DNA of 64,000 nt from Ditylenchus dipsaci (lineage: Eukaryota; Nematoda; Chromadorea; Rhabditida; Anguinidae), in assembly GCA_004194705.1 (NCBI GenBank), contig SADC01000910.1, positions 248,001 to 312,000 of the forward strand, read 5' to 3'. Made by a program: the position numbers and the translations under genes. The notes beneath the pieces were generated by a model. The model was not told the origin of the DNA, made no database searches, and was given only the letters and a program-made list of their open reading frames with translations. Shown piece by piece: positions 1-10,967 of this stretch (position 1 is the first letter of the stretch; every line of letters begins with the position of its first letter).

Positions 1-957
1 AGCTGTGACATCTTTTCCCTTTTTTCGATCCATCAATACAAATGGCTTCATTTTCTTCCGATCAGAGCGAGCAGTCAGCATGACAGTAATTCTTGCTTTG
101 TCATGGCCCGTTGTAAGCACTGATACCTAAAGCCCGAGATTAAAATCAAGTTTTGGCAGTTCTGAAATACCTCCTTTGCTCCACATTCGTCAATGCATCG
201 GCCTCCTGAAGTGTCCAAGTAGACGGCTGTTTCATCAGCTGCGTATATTCCTTGGTAACTGATAGCAAGAAGATACAAATCGGTAAAAAGCTGCATTCCT
301 ACTTGTTTCTTTTCCGGACCTTCGAGACGTAGAGCAGAAAATCGACAATCTTCTGAATGTAATCACTTGGTGGCTTTTGGCAGACCGTTGTTGGCATTCG
401 AAGACGAAAGTTGTGTCGAGCCAGAAATCGTTCGAGCCACCCTCTGCTTGCCTAAATATATCCTTGGAATATTGCAAGAATTGTAACTAAACCTTGAAAT
501 TCCCGTCATCCTTCTCAGAATTGAAAGACTTTTCAGCTTGCCGCATAATGATTTCTCTTGATACTCGAAGCTTCTTAGACCTTTTTTCCCTGACCCAGAC
601 GGCCAATTCCATATCAAGATCCTTGAATGTAATAGGACGACCTCCACCCGGCAGTCTTTTCTTCATTTCACCTCCTGGTGACGAGTTACTGTGATTGTTC
701 TATAGACTAACGAAGTACGAGCTAAAGTCTTACTTGATTTGATGCAGCTTCGATTCTTGATTTACCCATTCACGAATATCCTTGCGATCCACTTTGAAAG
801 TTGAGCTTGCTGAATGGACCGAGACGTCTTTGGCGTGCTTGACCACTTTCAGTTTAAATTCTGCGGAGAAAGCTTTGCGGGATTTGGACTTCACTGTTTC
901 CTCATCTTCTGAGTCACTTTCATAATTAGCGATTATTTCCATCGATGCTGAAAACAT
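1..957 (-). CDS. Pogo/Tigger-like DDE transposase, partial
   Basis: Minus-strand reading begins near 957. An acidic leader is followed by a helix-turn-helix block (KAFSAEFKLKVVKHAKD) like the CENP-B/pogo N-terminus. A second, Tc5-type DNA-binding block near 340-480 contains GWLERFLARHNFRLR. The catalytic start near 165-245 contains DETAVYLDTSGG, matching the first aspartate motif (DET) of pogo/Tigger/Jerky transposases. The remaining catalytic residues lie beyond the window. The reading needs frame changes between blocks, so the copy is either decayed or affected by the one-base deletions seen throughout this assembly. The enzyme would cut and paste elements at TA targets. Family is confident, activity unknown. 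Confidence 0.7.
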
Positions 958-1216
958 AAATTTAAGAGGAAGCCAAATTGACTAAAAATACGAATGCGAT
1001 ATTTGCGTAAACGACAAATAATGGCAGAGCTGATTAGTTTCAGATTTTGCAGAACGAGAAATCCGCTTAGGACATAACATTTTTCAATAAAACTTTTTTT
1101 AGGGGGGGGGCTTATATTAGAGGGGGGGGCTTATATATTTTGGATGACCTCTTGCGGGCTTATATTAGAGGGGGGCTTATAATAAGAGGGGGCTTCTATT
1201 AGAGGAAATACGATAC
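1..1216 (-). mobile_element. Pogo/Tigger-type DNA transposon, 5' part (continues past window start)
   Basis: The left part lies outside the window. The visible end, near 1095-1216, is a run of AGAGGGGGGCTTATA-like repeats closing with GAGGAAATACGATAC. Its reverse complement resembles the TACCGTATTTTCTC termini of MITEs elsewhere here (40908-41158, 55015-55256). The transposase reads inward from this end on the minus strand, as expected for a Tigger/pogo element. The target TA at the outer edge is inferred. Confidence 0.6.
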
Positions 1217-1985
1217 ATTCTCTATACCATTATGTAGCCTGGATGCTGGGATTTTATTTGCGTTATCATTAAGAGCGAGATATCAACCCATAAACGTTGA
1301 ATACACGAAAGATATATAAAACAGGGCAACTCCATGACACCTGTACCATGGTTTTTTCGGTAACTTTGGGTGGCCATTAGTTCTAATTTTCAAATAACCT
1401 GATCATATCAGCAGCACTTTGTTATACAACTTCGGGGTGCTCCACAAGAAACTATTAATAACATTCTTAAAATAAAACACATCTGAAGGTTTTCTGGTCA
1501 GTGGCATGAGAAGACAAAAAACGACTATTATTTTCAATTATTATTTCGAATTTTCAACTTTCCGTTTAAAACCATTTCGGACATAAGACAATCCCCTTTA
1601 AATAAAACTCCATTAAAAAACAACCGTTTGTTCAATAAATCCTTGTGAATTAAAAGCCGAGAAAATGAAAAAAAATCCTACTCCTAATTGGACCACATTA
1701 AATTTTGAAGACCCATGCTAGGCAAGTCCTGAACATATAGCTTCAATAGTCTTGAGTTGTAAAAGCATAAAAACGCGTCTGAGCAAACAAACCTTCGAAA
1801 ATTTCTCTGAGAACTCAAAAGACTATACATTCTTTACGATGGGTTTGAATAAACAAATCGGACAGAAAAGAAACCGAAAATCAATCACAATATGCAGGAT
1901 TCATTCAATTGGTACAAAGGCTAAAAAGTAAGCAATTCCAAAAAGTGTATTTATTCCAGTCAATAAATAAACTATTTGGCATTGG
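1217..1985. other. No gene seen
   Basis: AT-rich sequence without long reading frames, recognisable exons or terminal inverted repeats. Confidence 0.4.
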
Positions 1986-3310
1986 AGTAGTAAACGGTAC
2001 ATTATTCACGCATAATTAATCATCCGGCATGTCAAAAGTGACAGCTCGGATGATTATTAGGGCGTGAATAATGTAAACACGGCTGTGGGTGGGCAAAATA
2101 AAAATGAACAACTGTTTAAGTGGCCTTATTTTCATGAAAAAGTGAGCTATCTTCCTGAAAGAGTCAACAATAGGAACGAACCAATAAATAAATGATGGCG
2201 TCAAAACTTAGCCTGGATCGCTCAGACTCTTTGGTCTTCCTGTGTTAATCTCAGGCCCTTGAACTTACACCTGCATTTGCTTTCAGGTTATTCTAGGTGC
2301 TTTGATATCAGATATTGTTAGTAATTTCAACTGTCGAAGCATCTAGAACAAACCTGGAAGGAAAAGCATGTGTAAGTTCAACGGTCTGAGATTAACGCAG
2401 GAAGACCAAAGAGTCTGAGTGATCCAGGCTGAACTGATGCTTCCGCCGAAAGAATGATTCTGGAAAGAGAAGGCCAGTTGTATTCACAGCAAATCTAAAA
2501 AAAAGAAACACCAAACCTTGTTAGATCACCTAAAAAGCACGATAAATAAGACTTTGACAGAGAGCGGTAAAAACATACGCTTGGACGACAACTGTAAAAT
2601 AAAAACTGTAAAAATAAAAAAATAAAGACAACACAGTCCCACTATGCGCATTAAAGTGATAGTGATCCTAAAAGCAAAAAGTAAACGTGGCACGTATTAC
2701 GATAAATTAATACGACGTGCTGCTACTTTTGCTTTTAGGACCACTTTCAATTTAATGCACATAGTGGGATTCGAACGTGAGAGTTGTGGCCACAACCCAA
2801 ACGCACTACCGCCACACTACCGAGGGAAGCAAGTCTTTATAACAATTTCGAGACTATAATTGAACATTTTAATTGGTCTCGAAATTGTTATAAAGACTTG
2901 CTTCCCTCGGTAGTGTGGCGGTAGTGCGTTTGGGTTGTGGCCACAACTCTCACGTTCGAATCCCACTATGTGCATTAAATTGAAAGTGGTCCTAAAAGCA
3001 AAAGTAGCAGCACGTCGTATTAATTTATCGTAATACGTGCCACGTTTACTTTTTGCTTTTAGGATCACTATCACTTTAATGCGCATAGTGGGACTGTGTT
3101 GTCTTTTTTTTTGCTGTCAATATCTTTTTTTGGATGTAAAAGTTCCTTTTTGAACAGCTGTCCTATTTTTCGAAAATACCGAATTCTGAGACAGCTCTGC
3201 ATCCTTTCCTCCACCCCTACATTATTCACGCCCTGATTAATCATCCGAGCTGTCACTTTTGACATGCCGGATGATTAATTATGGCGTGAATAATGTACCG
3301 TTTACTACTC
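1986..3310. repeat. Triple-nested foldback element
   Basis: Outer arms at 1986-2076 and 3218-3310 are inverted copies containing TACATTATTCACGC and flank everything else. Inside, 2212-2432 holds a second inverted pair around AGACTCTTTGGTCTTCCTG. The core is a pair of arms of about 229 bp at 2626-2854 and 2876-3104, separated by 21 bp and identical as far as can be read: both encode the same 70-residue shadow frame. The core arm carries a pol III B-box-like GTTCGAATCC and an A-box-like TGGCGGTAGTGCG, suggesting a tRNA-derived SINE unit in head-to-head duplication. The SINE interpretation is tentative because the T-stem does not pair well. Confidence 0.75.
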
Positions 3311-4452
3311 ATTGGTTTCATTTGGCCATTTTTTATTTTCCACGACTATGACCTCCGCTAATCTCAACCAAATAATTTGCATCAATCTACTAACATAACA
3401 CAAACATGGTATATTTCAAAACTAGTTTACTAAAATAAAAAATGCCTGATTTTTTCATAACAAAAATCATGTCTTGTGTAGTGAATTGTGTAGTGAATTC
3501 GATACTTATTTAGTCAGAATTTTATAAATTTTTGTGAATAATGTTAAAATATTGCCTAAGTAACTGTTAAGAGCTAAAAATAATTTAAAAAACTTTTTCT
3601 CTGATTTTTTTCTACACAAAAAATATTTTTTTTGTAAAAGAAATTGATCAAAATTTAAATTTTTGCTTAAGGGACAAAGGCAAATCGAAATTGTGGTTTA
3701 AAAAAATTAAAAAAAAAAGCAGAAGCTTCAATGACAAAGATGTGATAAGCTTCACTATGAATTAATTACAACATCTTGCGGGCACTCTTTCAAACTGCGC
3801 AAGGGTTACTAAAAGAGGAAGATGAGCAGACCGATATAACAGATGGAAAGTAAAACACATCTCTGCGACATATCATTCAAGGGAGCCAAAAAGATACAGT
3901 GCAATTGAAAAATAACCTGCAGAGAGGCGACGATCTAATTGAAACAAGCCAAATAATAAAATTAGGGCTAAAAAAATCAGGAATAGAGGTGATTCTAACC
4001 CCCAGTCTGATGCTGGGAAGAAAACTTCATAAAAAAACTCATCTTTTTACAATATTTTAACATGCAGAAGCCAATTTTGAATATGCATAAGAAATTTAAA
4101 AATATTGAGAATGTCAAGCTAACCTAAAATCTTTTCACAAAAATGCCAGAAGCTAGATATAGATAGATGCATTGGAGAAGAAAGGGTACATAGTAAACCC
4201 GTGATATTTGAAGACATGTTTCAGACACTGATGAAAATGCTTATCTATATTCTTCTTTTCCAAATTGTTTACTGAAAACGTTCAATGCTCCTTTTGTGTA
4301 ATACACTTGTTTGTATTTATATTGAGTCATTAGTGCAAAATAGATAGTTTTTGTCGATGTTAAAACATTTTTTATTGTATTGAAAAAAGATAGCAAAAGA
4401 AAATAGCAATTCAAACAATACTAAGAATAACTTTTCATCAAACACTGGAAGC
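3311..4452. other. No gene seen
   Basis: AT-rich intergenic sequence downstream of the CacyBP stop codon. No exon with supporting splice sites and no repeat with visible ends was recognised. Confidence 0.4.
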
Positions 4453-7219
4453 TTAAAAGTTGACGTCTGGAAGTTCACCACCTTTCTTCGACTGACTCTC
4501 ATGCCAAGCTAAAATTTTGGCCGTATTCTGTAAGATTATTTTGAACTTTTTTGATTATAATTTTACTGCCATTGGATTTTTTAACAGCTCCATAGCTTTT
4601 ACTTTTCAGGGCATGATAATCGATTTTAGATGTATTTCTTAAATTTCTAACGCCAAATTTATAAAATCTTGTTTTAGGCGCTAGAAACTTTTAGAGCCTT
4701 AACAACCTTTTTTGATTGTGCGCTTCATTTCATCGTCTCCGTCGTCATACATTGTTCTAAAACTCGTCTTATGACCTTGAAGCAGTTAATGCATATAAAA
4801 TATTACTTCATCATCGACATAAGAGAGTCCTGTGGATCACTCTTTTCGTCCATTTTCGGCATTCTGAAATACAAAAATTTTACACTTTATATTTAAAAAA
4901 GCTTCTAGAATAAAAACAAAAGATCGCATAAAAATTACTTAATGTCCTGCGTTTTGTGTAACTTTAACAGAGATTTCCATTCTTCACCTTCTTTCTTTTT
5001 TTTAAGCATGACAAGCAATGAGTCAGTCTTCGGCTAAAAAATCAACTTGATATTAAAACAAAACATTATGTACAAAGAGTTAATTAATTTTGGTAGTTCT
5101 GCTATTTGAAGCTCCTTCTCATTTCCTTACATTTTTGAAAACCAAATTTTCTCAAAGACAAATAAAGCTTTTTGCATTTTTTGTAAACTCAATCTTTCGA
5201 AAAAACAATTTGAAAATATTTTAAAAAATCTTAAAAATTGCGAATTTTTGCACTTCTTACATGTGTTTTAATTCAATTTAATGGTCTTTGTTTGTGAAAT
5301 CGCATAAAGTATGTAACAGAAAGTCTTCGCAAAAAATAGTTGAAAATTCTTTTTGGTAGGTTTTAGGTCCTGAAACAAGAAAAAAAATATTTATGTGGGG
5401 ATGGCACTTTGTAAAGAAATCTTTTTTGACTTAATTTTGACTTTTTGCCCTGGGGGGACCAAGATTCTAACTCTCAAGCCCCCTGCGATCCTTTAGAGGT
5501 ACAGGGGGCTTGGAGCTAACTCATCGAGGTAAAATGAAACATAAGAGGCCGTGTTATAAAAAAAAGATACCCCAAGAGTGGTGGAAAATGGGTTTTATTA
5601 TAGAAACTATTTAAAATTAAGTGTTATACAGCAAAATGTTGAAAAACTCGAGAACCATACCTTAACAACAGATTTTGAACCATCCACTGGATGCTGAAAC
5701 AATATATTGTTAAAGTCAAAAAAGTTTACTGAAACTGAGGCCCTATCCGACAAAGAGGAGTTTTTCTGCCTTGGTCCCCCTGTCGTTTTTTTGTTATATT
5801 TCAGGCTTTAGACTCAGAAAAGGGTAGGTCAGCGTATGTTTGGACAGGCTCAAGCATATCTTAGACTAATTTTTTAGTCCTTCCTAACATACGCTGGCCT
5901 ACCTTTGCCTAAGCCTAATCTTAAAAGATAAAGAAAAAAATTCAACTAGGGGGACCAAGGCAAACCTCCCCCGCCCCTTTGTTGGGCAGGGCAATACTAA
6001 AAAACTTACGAGAATTCCTTTGACAACAACTTCGTAATCTACGCCGGACACATCTTTGCAAATTACATTAAAAGAGCTAAATCATATCATTAGATTTAAA
6101 AAAATATAAAAAACTAACTCTTCTGAGATGTTTGAAACAATGTTTTCTGGAGCAGTGTTTTGAATAGACGGGATGGAGTAGTATAGCTTCACGTACTTGT
6201 CACTCTCGTCATAAGCTAAATGAATTTTAATACAGCACGGGTTAAATATTTTTATGAATTACAAGTTCTCGGAAATCCAAATTTTCGTTCCTTAGTAACT
6301 AGGCTCTTTTCTGCTTAGAGTTTTTTTCAACCTTAAGCATAGGGAAAACAAGCAAAAATCTTTCTTTATACAAAATGAAAAAAAGACATCAAATGCAAAA
6401 ATGTGTTTTCAGATATTGCGTCAGGACAAAAAGATATGAGCAGTTGTAATTTTGGAGCGTGATCATTTTGCCAATGAGATCACTTCGCTAATGGTATATT
6501 TTTCGCCAGTAGCTTTTTTCTCAAATAGTCTTATCCTCTTGTCAAGCAACTTACTATTCATTTTTAGCTCATCTCACTGGCTACAAAATGAGTGGTAATT
6601 TACTTGACAAGGAATAAGAGTCTTGGAGTAAAGAAGCTATGTGCGAAAACATACTATGAGCGAAGTGATCTCATTGGCGAAAAAGATGAAATTGGCAAAA
6701 TGATCTCAATGGAAAAAGTTTCATTGGCAAAATTATTACGCCCGTAATTTTAGGGGCTACTCTGTGTTATTCTCAGTGCAAATTTTTGAAAAACTATACC
6801 ATAAGTCGTCAATTTTTTCACTGGTCGAACGGAATTGCTACTAGAGACCACTTTGACTGCTGATTGTTGGAGCTGATTCGCATTAGCTTGACTTTTGCAT
6901 TTGGCATTGATCTTAAAAAAGATGATAAATACACGTGACTGAATTTTTTCAAACAAACATCATCAAGCTTCAGGTTCCACGCGTTTAAAGTGTCATCCTG
7001 TAATATTCGGGTAATTTTTTTTTTAATTAAAAAATGTAAATGACCATAAGTTTTTGGACATTTCCTCTGGTGGCGGTTTTACGCAATTTCTCTAGTTCAG
7101 CAATGTCTTTGGTCAACTAAATAAAATTATCACTAACTTTTTCGAGTATTGAATAAAAAAGTTCATCTAAGATTAAAGAAATATTAATTTTATGCAAAAA
7201 AACAAACCTCTGTAGCCAT
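4453..7219 (-). CDS. CACYBP: Calcyclin-binding protein / Siah-interacting protein (CacyBP/SIP), ten exons
   Basis: An adaptor with an N-terminal Siah-binding helix region, a central CS domain and a C-terminal SGS domain; known homologues link Siah1 to Skp1 ubiquitin ligases and bind S100 proteins. Exons (minus strand) are 7208-7219 (start MATE), 7060-7116 (TKDIAELEKLRKTATR), 6959-6997, 6800-6911, 6119-6215 (YDESDKYVKLYYSIP, CS domain), 6010-6076 (SFNVICKDVSGVDYE), 4939-5033 (PKTDSLLVMLKKKKEGEEW), 4807-4863, 4707-4756 (MYDDGDDEMKRTIKK) and 4453-4508 (AWHESQSKKGG, then stop). All junctions are GT-AG and in phase, giving about 213 residues against 228 in human. The human protein has closely matching blocks (YEDGDDDMKRTINKAWVES) in the same order. 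No frame break was seen. Introns are mostly small, but the one at 5034-6009 holds a MITE. The end of exon 2 is the least certain boundary. Confidence 0.88.
5741..5992. mobile_element. MITE family Z inside a CacyBP intron
   Basis: Inverted ends: GCCTTGGTCCCCCTG near 5765 and its complement near 5945, flanked by GCCCTATCC and GGGCAGGGC. An inner hairpin at 5820-5905 is built on GGTAGGTCAGCGTATG. The same arrangement recurs at 18285-18500 and in part at 21655-21700 and 51580-51980. No coding capacity. No clear target duplication was found. Confidence 0.65.
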
Positions 7220-7570
7220 TATTCAATTGAGATGAAAATATTGCCTCTTTATGAAATTGAAAAGAACTTATTTTAAAACAAAAATGTTTCCAGAACTAGC
7301 AAGTTTTCGCTTTGAAACAAAAATATTCTTGGATTAATTTTGTTCTCTTCACTATTGATTACTTTCTTAAATTATATTTCAAAGTAAAAACGACAAAAGC
7401 ACATTTTATGGCCGCATACCTGAGCTGAGTTCAGATTTAAATGTTGAATTGACGAAATGGCGTCTTTGTCGTAAATCTGGCGTCTTTTTATCGTAAAAAC
7501 GCATAATTTTTAAATTTGAGTCTTGTTTTTTTACATGATTTTATTTATGAAAAACTTTTACATCAACATG

Positions 7571-7854
7571 TACCGTATTTTCCCTAATATACGGACCGGT
7601 TAATTAATTTTTTAACCTCCCTCTAGGGGGTCGGTTCATAAGAGTCATTTTGAGATTTTTGTGGGTTCAACCAAAATCCGAAAAAAGAAATTGGTAGAGC
7701 TCATGGGACTCATTGAGTTATTAGAAAGCTGAGATCCGAAGCTAGTTGTGGGTTTAAAAATTAAAATTATTATACGTCAAAATAAGGTAAAAGAGTTAAA
7801 TTTAAAAATTAGGCGCCATTTTTACGACAAAAAGACACCAGATTTGCGACAAAA
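7571..7854. mobile_element. Tigger-type MITE family W, one end
   Basis: Begins with TA then CCGTATTTTCCCTAATATAC. The next 200 bp (AACCAAAATCC, GTAGAGCTCATGGGA) resemble the copy at 40908-41158. The far end is absent, probably displaced by the foldback element that starts at 7855. Confidence 0.55.
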
Positions 7855-9435
7855 GGGCCGTGTCAAATGAACGTGGGTATGGGTATATACCCATACCCGG
7901 GTATGGTATTTACCCATACCCGGTATTAAATGAAATACCCATACCCGGGTATGGGTATATACCCATACCGGGTATGGGTATATACCCATACCCGGGTATG
8001 GTATTTACCCATACCCGGTATTAAATGAAATACCCATACCCGGACATGTGTATATACCCCTACGCGAGAGTATAATCCTCAGCAGGGGTATAAATTGAAC
8101 ATACCCATGGGTACTTACCCATATCCTTTTATACCCCTTTTATCCTTTATACCCCTCAAGACCACCAGGGGTAAAATTATACCCATGGTCAAACAAATGG
8201 TAATATTGTCAAAAAATTTCTGTAGGACTATTATCTATGGTTTTTTATGTAATTTTAGGAACTTTTGAGCGATTTTCAATGGATCACAATAATTTTTGGT
8301 CCCCTGTAAACTTTTCTGAAGAAAAACTTCAAAAGGAAGTTTTAACCACTTCTAAACCGCATTTTTACGCTAAAAATGATAATGACGTTGTTTTGAGGCT
8401 AGAATTTAATTCGAATTACAGCCGTTTGTAAATTCGGTCGGCTATGATCCTAAATGGGGTCGCGCCCAGGCGAATTCGAACCAGCAACCTCGGCGATGCT
8501 TGTATGAATCTCTACACCAAACCCCTTGCTAATTAAGAATTGCTCAGAGCCCCATCCAGAGTGGCCAAAAGCCGAAAATAACTATTTTTGGGGGTTTACT
8601 AAAGGGGGTAAAATTTTTGAGAAAATCGATTGAGCGGATCAGAATCTCGGTCCGATAGGCTTAAAAGGATGGTTAAAGCGATAAGGAGATAGTCTCGACA
8701 CAGTTTTTTGCTTTTAGATATGGGTTTGAGCCATATTTTGACGACAATTTGGTGTTGTTATATTAGACAAACTTGTGCAGAATTGAAAGTGTGCAGAATT
8801 ATTAGCTTTATCAAAATCAGAATTTCTAAATTCCTTCAAAAAATGACCTAAAACGGAAATGGAAAAGGGAAAAAACCATCAAAAAAGCTTTTTAGTCTTC
8901 TATTGCAATTCAACCTTTAGTGCATTTTTTGAAAGAATTCAAGAATTATGATATTAACGATACCAATCCAACTTTTAATCTTGCACAAGTTTGTCTTACA
9001 TCGTAATACCGAGCTGTCGACAAAGTATGGCCCTGAAACCACATTAAAAATCACAAAACTTGAGATAATCTTTTCGTGTCGAGACTATCTCCTTAACAGC
9101 TTCCACCCCTCCTTTAATCGCGCGGAATCCCTATAAACCACCTCAAACTAAAGCCCCTGATAACCATTTTTCATTGGCTTCGGGCCACTCTAGCATGAGT
9201 TAATGAGCGATTTATATATTTTCTGACTGTAAAAATAGTTTTCACGCAAAATTTTGAGCTAAAATTTATAATTCGGCAAATTTGACTTATTTGGGTTTCT
9301 ATACTTGTGGGCACGGGTATGTACCCGAGTGTAAAAGGGTAATTTTTCACCCACCCTCATTTAATACCGGGTACCCGTAGGTATGGGTAGGGTATGGAGG
9401 TATGAGTATATACCCTCATTCATTTGATACGGTCC
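7855..9435. mobile_element. Foldback element with GGGTATATACCC terminal array
   Basis: Inverted ends GGGCCGTGTCAAATGAACG (7855) and CATTTGATACGGTCC (ends 9435). The left end continues as a dense array of the palindromic unit GGGTATATACCCATACCC to about 8050, with degenerate copies to about 8190. The right end has a shorter array at 9308-9415. No 8-bp target duplication could be confirmed. The interior holds a second element (8543-9200) and no real gene; the short frame at 8237-8431 shows no family features. Confidence 0.65.
8440..9200. mobile_element. MITE family Y with adjacent tRNA-like segment
   Basis: Contains AGTGGCCAAAAGCC near 8560 and an inverted counterpart near 9165, with internal ATCGATTGAGCGGATCAGA. 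The same units occur at 43640-44030 and 48490-48870. Immediately left (8455-8510) the reverse complement reads CGAGGTTGCTGGTTCGAATT, a tRNA B-box-like block. A similar block sits beside the copies at 43585 and 48838. Confidence 0.6.
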
Positions 9436-10967
9436 AAGGTGTCAAAATTTCTACCCATCCAGATTTTAATTTTTTTGTGATTTAGTAAAGAATCTGCACA
9501 AATCCTCAGCGTCCCAGGTATAAAAACGGACAACAAACAAATAAAATACATATAGAATGATTGAGAAATAATATAGAAATGAGGGAATGACCGCGGTCCT
9601 TAACTTATCTCAAAATATACTCGCTTACAATATTATTCTGTTCAATCTTCACTAAAAATGCATATTTATAGTTTTCAATGTTGTTTTATGTCGTGAAAAA
9701 TAATATAAAACGTGTTGTTATAAGAGAGTTTTATGAGTCTGCCCACGTTAGTGAGACATGCGTTTTGATCAAAAAATCAAAAAAAAATCCCGAGTATTCT
9801 GCGTTCTGTAACCTGAGATTCTGCTTTCTCTTTTCGAAGATTGAAAAAGTTCGTTAAAAACCTGGTCGTTCAAGCAGGAAAACACAGTCTCAGTCGAGAT
9901 CTAACACTGTTATCTTATGAGTTTTCTAAACTATCATTCGACATTTTTAATTTTCAAAAATTCTTTGAAAAACCTCAACAAAGTCCCGAAACCAGGTTCC
10001 AACCATCAAAATTACTGGGTTTTTGACGACTTCATGCTTCAATTGCTTTAACTTAAATTAAATAAAAATTTGCTTATTTTGTTGTGAGTCTTTGTGCTAG
10101 TTGTGTTGCATGGTAAAAGAAAGCTGAAAAGAGTAAGGACGACTAGAAAACTTCAAAGGTCATTTTCGGCATTTTACCCTACCCCATTCACAAGAAATTC
10201 ATATGTCATTTAAAGCCAGGGAGTTGAATAAAATTCATTTTGGTCAGTCAGTCAAAAAGTTCGAGAAAAATGGATTTTTTTTGTCAAAAAGTCAGTTTTG
10301 AAAAGTCAATTTTTTCATATATACTACTGTTGATCCGACTCTAGCAATCATCCAAGGGCATGTAATACCTCCTTCGAAAGCCGATGATCCGGCTTTTAGA
10401 ATGGCATATAAAAGAAAATGACGGACTAAAATTTGTTAGTAGGTTTCGTTAGTGATTTTTATGATTTTGATGGACAAGTAATGGACATTCGTGCACTAAT
10501 TTTATTAATTTTGAATTTAATTTAAGAAAAAAGATTATATATAGCTTTTATCCCAAAAACAATTATGCAGCACATATAACATGACTTTATGCATTGTGTG
10601 GTGATTTATGAGAAGAGGACAATTTTTTGCCCTATCTTCCATGATTGATGCTATAGCATTTTCCATAAATAAATATTTCATGATATAGCATATTGAAGTC
10701 CCTTCTCACCAATCCTCGTCTAAGCCAAAAGAAATAACAACAAACAAGACGGCGACCAAAGTAACAATTGTTTTTACAGCCTATTTGCGTAGAATTTAGA
10801 TTTTATATTTGGATTGTGCTTTAATGATTTTGACAACCTAATGTTTAAATTTTGTATACTATAATAAATTGAAAAAAATATTTTTTGACACATCGTTTAT
10901 AATAAGACATTAATAGCAGTGTAAATTATTTGTTCTGCATTGTCAGATAGGTAGATGGTCGAAATTG
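9436..10967. other. No gene seen
   Basis: AT-rich sequence. A short frame near 9841-10026 has no family features or splice support. Nothing else was recognised. Confidence 0.35.

Noticed and set aside
2894..2965. Functional tRNA gene in the palindrome arm
   Set aside because: B-box-like sequence is present, but T-stem and acceptor stem do not pair; at most a tRNA-derived repeat.
2644..3086. Two identical 70-residue frames on opposite strands
   Set aside because: They are mirror shadows of the perfect inverted repeat; no codon bias, family match or splice context.
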